From Diadema setosum (taxonomy: Eukaryota > Echinodermata > Echinoidea > Diadematoida > Diadematidae), in assembly GCA_033980235.1 (NCBI GenBank), contig CM067069.1, forward strand, positions 827,501-891,500: a DNA stretch of 64,000 nucleotides. The letters run 5' to 3'. Numbering within the stretch: position 1 is the first letter of the stretch; each line of letters starts with the position of its first letter. Positions 59,231 through 64,000 of the stretch are shown in pieces. Made by a program: the position numbers and the translations under genes. The notes under the pieces are model-generated. The model saw only the letters and a program-made list of their open reading frames with translations, did not search any database and was not told the DNA's origin.

Positions 59231-59948
59231 AAAGATGTGCCCGACGGATATCTTCAAGTTTATGCAATTTATTATCTGTCGAATTTGATAAGATGCTAAA
59301 ATTGAGCAAGCGTGACCGCGTTCACGATATCAGCTCTGTCATTGGTCAGTTTCCTAATTGAGAAGTTGGAATCTATTATGCATGCACATTGGAAGTTGGG
59401 AGAATATTGCACATTATGTTGGGCTGGGCCTTTACTGGTGGTGATCTACAAAACAGCACAAAAAAAAAAAAAAAAACCTTTATCACAATAATTACTTGTT
59501 TCAAGACGACCATAAACTAGATATGAAGTTACTATATGACAAGTATATGATATACCAGCATATACCAGTATATTGTATATCAGCACTACCACTTTATGCA
59601 CCTTGTATATTCTCTGTTCAAACTGAAGTAGAGGGGAAAAAAAATAATTCTCTACGTCTGATGTTTGAAGGTGCTATATGACACTTATACAAATGTCCAT
59701 TGGTGTTCGTGTATCATAAATGGACAGCAAGATTCCAGATTTGACTGATCTATTTTTTTTAAATAAATATTTCATGTCGTTCCTTAGAATAAGGATAAGT
59801 GTAGATTTTGGAAGATTACATTCAAAAAAATGTTTCTGCTATTGAGGTTATTTGATTCTATATAGTTTACAGGTATGTAGGCCTATAGTATAAATGGTTG
59901 TATTTTGAATATCATTGCATTTACATAATCAATGTCGCGTGTGTGTCC

Positions 59949-59990
<42 letters not shown>

Positions 59991-62430
59991 TAAGTGTATA
60001 TAACTATTCTGATAAACTTTGCAACATACTGTTATCTGCACAATGAAATGTGATTTTGAACTACCATTGTTGCCTTGTATACTCCCATCTGTCATTATCT
60101 CTATCGATTATATTATTAAGAAATTATAATATTGTAAATAAGCATGAATATCAATGATTTCACTTGGCTTTAGTTGTAGGCCTTACAGTTTTTCAAGTTG
60201 ATTAATTCTGAAGTGTATCAGTCTTACAAAAAATGATGTTGATTTTATGCACAATTCCACCATTATAGGTCGTCCCGGTGATGCATGAAATGACAATAAA
60301 ATCTTTAAACTAATTGAATAAAGGTTTTATGTTAATTGTGATCATGCATTGCAACCATGAATCGTTGATTTACATAAAAATCAACATTCTATTGATTTAT
60401 ACAAAATGATAGATAAAATACATCCGACCTTCTACATGAAATGATTTCATTTTGCCCCCTGGCACTTTTTTTTTTTCACTGACATTGCCACTTAAAACAA
60501 AAACAAAAACTGTCTGCTAGCTGGTTCCAGTAAGAAGACACGTTAATCCTACTGGTGTGATGAATTTACAGAAGAAACATGTGCTGCACTTTTGCAATAA
60601 AAGATTCATAAACATTGTATTGTCCATCTGTCTTATACATTGGAATGAATGAATTTCATATCATTTCATGAATTCTCACGATCTCCCCTATTATCTCTTA
60701 CCGCGGCTATCTCTCCTTCTCCCTCCCTACCTATATCTATACAGTGTATATCCATGTATACATATTTTCTATACCTTATATATCTATGTATAACATAGGG
60801 ATGAGTTGAACAGTACATGTATTACATAAAATGATAACAGAGCCAAGATGTGGCAAGAGTGTAGAAAGGAATCCCTCTAGTTCGTTTTGTCTTTATATAC
60901 CAACATCAGGAACTCCAAGTCTATCTTTGTGTATTCTTAGCGCTCAGAGTATTCACTCTCTATTCTCTTGAGACTTTCAGGCTTGGCTGCTTCTCTTTTT
61001 TTTTTCTGTCTTTTTTTTTTTCTCTCTCTCTCTTACATTTAATGTTCATGTTCAAATCATTATCACGTAAGACCGACCGCCCTTCATTTATGTGTGATTA
61101 TTTAGGCGGTCTTATGCTGCTTGACAATTCGGATGTATCGAGAGTTCACTGCTCCAATGACAACTTCAATGGCCTCAAATAAGCATAGCATTTCGGAAGT
61201 CAAGCTGAAGTCAATAAACACAGGTCTCGTACTTGTTATCCTTTTATGTAGATATCATGACTACAGGGACCATACCTTTTTGTTTGAATAATTTTGAAAA
61301 GAATGGCCTGATGTTGCTGTTGATCTCTTTTTCTATTTCATTGGGCTTTTGTGTATTACAGTTGTGCATTGCCATTGATCCACCTGGGGTTATTGCTAGA
61401 CATTCAGTAAAGCTTTGAGAGCAATTTTGAGAAAGCTGTCGTTGTTGTTTTTTCACACACTGTTCGATAATTATGAAATAAATACGTTGTATTCAGTAAT
61501 TTCATTACGTTATAAACAGCAAACAACTGAGGGCTTGAATGCGGAATGTAAAATATTTGTTAATGTTTGATTCCAATCGGATGTGTTGGCTGGGTGTGCT
61601 TCGAGTTATTTGAGTTGCACATCTTTACTAAAATGTTATCTATATTTGTGGAAAATAGTCTTCTATAGTATGAGGTCTTTGAGAATAGCTTTGTTCTTGT
61701 TCTTGTTTTCTATAACAATGTCATCTTATTTGACTATGCTCTATAGGAGCACTGGACAACCTATGTCACGGGCAGATGACTTCCGGATACAATGGCGGAT
61801 CCAGAGAAGACTGCACCGGGCGCACGCCCCCCCCCCCCCCCTTCATACTTTGTTAAAACAAAAGACAGAAAAAGAAAACGGGGGAGGGGTGCATGCACCC
61901 CCTTTTATTATCGCAAATTTCTGGATCCGCCCGGGAATATATCCTTGTTACTTTGGTACAGGCATTGAACTCAGAAATTAACAATTGGACAGGTCTCTGC
62001 GTTGTGTGTTCGTAATGAGACTTCGTTAATATGATCATGTGTGAACTGAGATGTAAATGACAGAGGGGCGTGGTTCGGTGAACCCCTGCCCAGATGCACT
62101 GAAATCTAACGATATATTTGACAATGTACTGGTAACAAACGCTTTGATCTTGTTCAGTTTTGAGATGGAATAATAACTGTCACATACCGAAGGTTTTACA
62201 TGCACCAGTGAACGCATTCTCGTCAAGTTTGTGTGTTGGGTGACGGAGTAGCGTGGCGTAACGAGGCTCGACCAATGAAAAGCTTCAGCCTAGCCCATAC
62301 GAGCAAGTGTAACATCGGGTTCACTGGCAACTTTCATCTAATGCACTAACTGAATACTGTACTCACAAAAAAAAGGATTGTAAATGCATTATTCGGAGTC
62401 TATCTTGCCTGACCAGTTTTGACACACTTT
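59231..62430. other. Non-coding stretch with microsatellites
   Basis: No gene seen. Contains poly-A at 59459-59475, a GT microsatellite at 59955-59988, a pyrimidine run (T/TC) at about 60996-61035 and poly-C near 61826-61840. Inverted motifs GGCGGATCCAG (61794) and CTGGATCCGCCC (61921) bound a ~140 bp small repeat. Confidence 0.45.
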
Positions 62431-62433
62431 TCT

Positions 62434-62462
62434 CGGGGGCGGGGGGGGGGGGGGGGGGGGGG
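62434..62462. repeat. Poly-G tract
   Basis: Nearly pure G run of about 28 bases, about 320 bp before the LINE ORF start; it may lie in the element's 5' UTR. Confidence 0.85.
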
Positions 62463-62778
62463 CAGGGAGAGCGATGATTGGGTTTAGTTTTTCGGAAATG
62501 TACCTTGGTCATGAGTCGATAAGTATGTGTTTTTTGTGGTGTTTGTCTTGTTCTTGTCTACTGTTTGTCCTTTGCTCTCTTGTAATTCTCCGGTATTTAC
62601 GTTTTCTTTCTTATTTCTACTTCTACCACTTTTTCTGTTCCTTCCTCCTCCTTCTCGTCCTCTTACATTCTTTTATGCTCTCTCTTATCTCATCCTCCTG
62701 GGGTCTCTGCCATGCATGCTCGAACGCACACTGGCGCTCGATGGCACCGAATACGTCCTATTTCTTTCTGACTCCTAG

Positions 62779-64000
62779 ATGATGCGAGTCGAAGACTTTG
62801 CCTTTCATTCATTAAACAGTGATGAGTTCTTTGAAATGTTCAGTAATAACACGGTAACACAGGCAAATAATGACCCCTCTAGTAAAGATTATCAGTTACC
62901 TTTCAATTTTTATGAGGATAGTGTTAATTTTTGTCAGAATAACAATGAACAATATCCAAGTTCAGAATATTTCACTATTAACAATATCAAATCTTTCGTT
63001 GAAGGTAATGATTGTGACAATAATTTGTCTTTAATGCATCTGAATATAAGGAGTTTGAATCATAATTTTGATAATTTTCGCTTATTTATGGATGGCACTC
63101 ATGGATCCTTTTTTAATGTAATAGGTCTTAGTGAAACATGGACCACTCATGGATCTACTTCTATGTTCTCACTCCCAGGTTATGATTTCATACATGATAG
63201 TAGAAATCAGAGAATGGGCGGAGGCGTTGCCTTATATGTCAAACAAAATCTGGATTATGTTATTCATGATGAATTGAATTGTATGAGTGAAATTGTTGAA
63301 TCACTTGTTATTGAAATTAAGGTCCCTAATTCAAAGAATATAATTGTGTCAGTATTGTATAGACCTCCTAATTCAAATATCTATGATTTTTTTGATTATG
63401 TACAATCCTTATTATCAAACCCAACTTTTAATAATAAAGATTGTTTTATTATGGGAGATTTTAATGTTGATTTATCAAAATTTCAGACCTTAAACAATGC
63501 CCAAAATTTTCTGGATATAATGACTTCCTCGTCTTTTTTACCGCTTATAACAAAACCAACTCGTGTTACCAATCATTCTGCAACACTTATCGACAATATA
63601 TTTTGTAACATCAGCCCTTTACCTGTCTCTGGAATTATTTTATCAGATTTAACTGACCATTATCCCATCTTCACTTATATACCCCTTAACCGTAGAATTT
63701 CTTCAAAGCCTCCTATGGTAAGTTTCCGGAAAATAACACCTGACAATATAGTTAGGTTACAAGACGAGCTAAACAGAGTGGACTGGACTGATGTATATGA
63801 TAAAGAGGATCCAACTGAATCTTATGATTTGTTTATGCAAACGCTAATTTCCATTTTGGATAAACATGTTCCCATTGTTAGAAAAAAATGTAACAATTAC
63901 AAAAGATATCCTAGGCTGCCTTGGATATCTAAATCTTTGTTGCGATCGATTAACCGTAAGAATAATTTGTATTATGTTGATAAACTTAAACGCACTCAGC
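62779..64000 (+). CDS. Non-LTR retrotransposon ORF2, AP-endonuclease domain (open at window edge)
   Basis: Uninterrupted frame of 407 codons starting at tandem ATGs just after an in-frame TAG, with no stop before the window ends. AP-endonuclease blocks in order: SLMHLNIRSLNHNFDNF, GLSETW, GYDFIHDSRNQRMGGGVALY, VLYRPPNSN, FIMGDFNVDLSKF, TKPTRVTNHSATLIDNIF and the catalytic SDLTDHYPIF. The linker toward reverse transcriptase follows (LPWISKSLLRSINRKNNLYY). This is typical of CR1/L2/jockey-group LINEs; the RT would lie outside the window. All catalytic motifs seem intact, so the copy may be young. Confidence 0.9.
   Translation, partial: MMRVEDFAFHSLNSDEFFEMFSNNTVTQANNDPSSKDYQLPFNFYEDSVNFCQNNNEQYPSSEYFTINNIKSFVEGNDCDNNLSLMHLNIRSLNHNFDNFRLFMDGTHGSFFNVIGLSETWTTHGSTSMFSLPGYDFIHDSRNQRMGGGVALYVKQNLDYVIHDELNCMSEIVESLVIEIKVPNSKNIIVSVLYRPPNSNIYDFFDYVQSLLSNPTFNNKDCFIMGDFNVDLSKFQTLNNAQNFLDIMTSSSFLPLITKPTRVTNHSATLIDNIFCNISPLPVSGIILSDLTDHYPIFTYIPLNRRISSKPPMVSFRKITPDNIVRLQDELNRVDWTDVYDKEDPTESYDLFMQTLISILDKHVPIVRKKCNNYKRYPRLPWISKSLLRSINRKNNLYYVDKLKRTQ

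Noticed and set aside
62474..62782. Two plus-strand ORFs before the LINE ORF as LINE ORF1
   Set aside because: Pyrimidine-rich low-complexity Leu/Phe/Ser sequence, no RRM or zinc knuckle; more likely 5' UTR.
1..64000. tRNA, rRNA or snRNA genes
   Set aside because: No convincing T-loop (GGTTCGANTCC-type) with matching cloverleaf or conserved RNA blocks was seen by eye; a tRNAscan/Rfam search would be decisive.

Overview
This is eukaryotic, intron-rich, AT-leaning DNA from an invertebrate deuterostome. An echinoderm, perhaps a sea urchin, fits best. The evidence is the frequent short motif taggcctat, a DIRS1-type retrotransposon, many small foldback DNA transposons and CR1/L2/jockey-like LINE pieces. 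The species is an inference; nothing in the window names it.

Main gene: the minus strand from 56578 down to 17931 carries one laminin chain gene. I could build it as 25 coding exons with GT/AG borders, matching intron phases at all 24 junctions and a total of 5,748 nt (1,915 codons plus stop). Domain order is signal peptide, laminin N-terminal domain (LN), four LE repeats and a partial fifth, a beta-type domain IV (LF/L4b), four LE repeats, a gamma/alpha-type domain IV (L4a) inserted in another LE, two more LE repeats, a CxxC motif and about 570 residues of coiled coil. The stop follows directly, with no LG domains. The coiled coil resembles laminin gamma chains, but the LF domain is normally a beta (or alpha3/5) feature, so the chain looks like a hybrid. 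The usual gamma tail, with its Cys and its Glu third from the end, is missing.

Inside the introns are a DIRS1-like element (20446-25580, same strand as the laminin gene) with Gag-like, RT/RNase H and tyrosine recombinase ORFs, unequal terminal inverted repeats and a readable internal complementary region; a pogo/Tigger-like element in a TA microsatellite (30107-30963); a piggyBac-like TTAA element (43497-44264); a CpG-rich terminal-inverted-repeat element (46091-47508); a 2.7 kb non-coding element with eight copies of TTACGTATGGGACA (48629-51338); a second pogo-like element (53782-54744); nested MITEs (55311-56137); and two near-perfect palindromes (37962-38034, 40702-40819).

Left flank (1-17.9 kb): a broken LINE reverse transcriptase, a possible first coding exon of an unknown acidic protein (1216-1394), a 625 bp foldback MITE, a 2.9 kb composite repeat holding three ~565 bp tandem units rich in nuclear-receptor-like DR1 motifs, a GTGTCGAACTC minisatellite, a LINE 3' end, and then about 6.5 kb in which I see no gene. 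Right flank (56.6-64 kb): possible laminin 5' UTR exons, a purine-rich foldback repeat, a CpG-rich patch, non-coding DNA, and at the edge an open plus-strand LINE ORF2 with an intact-looking AP-endonuclease domain that runs out of the window.
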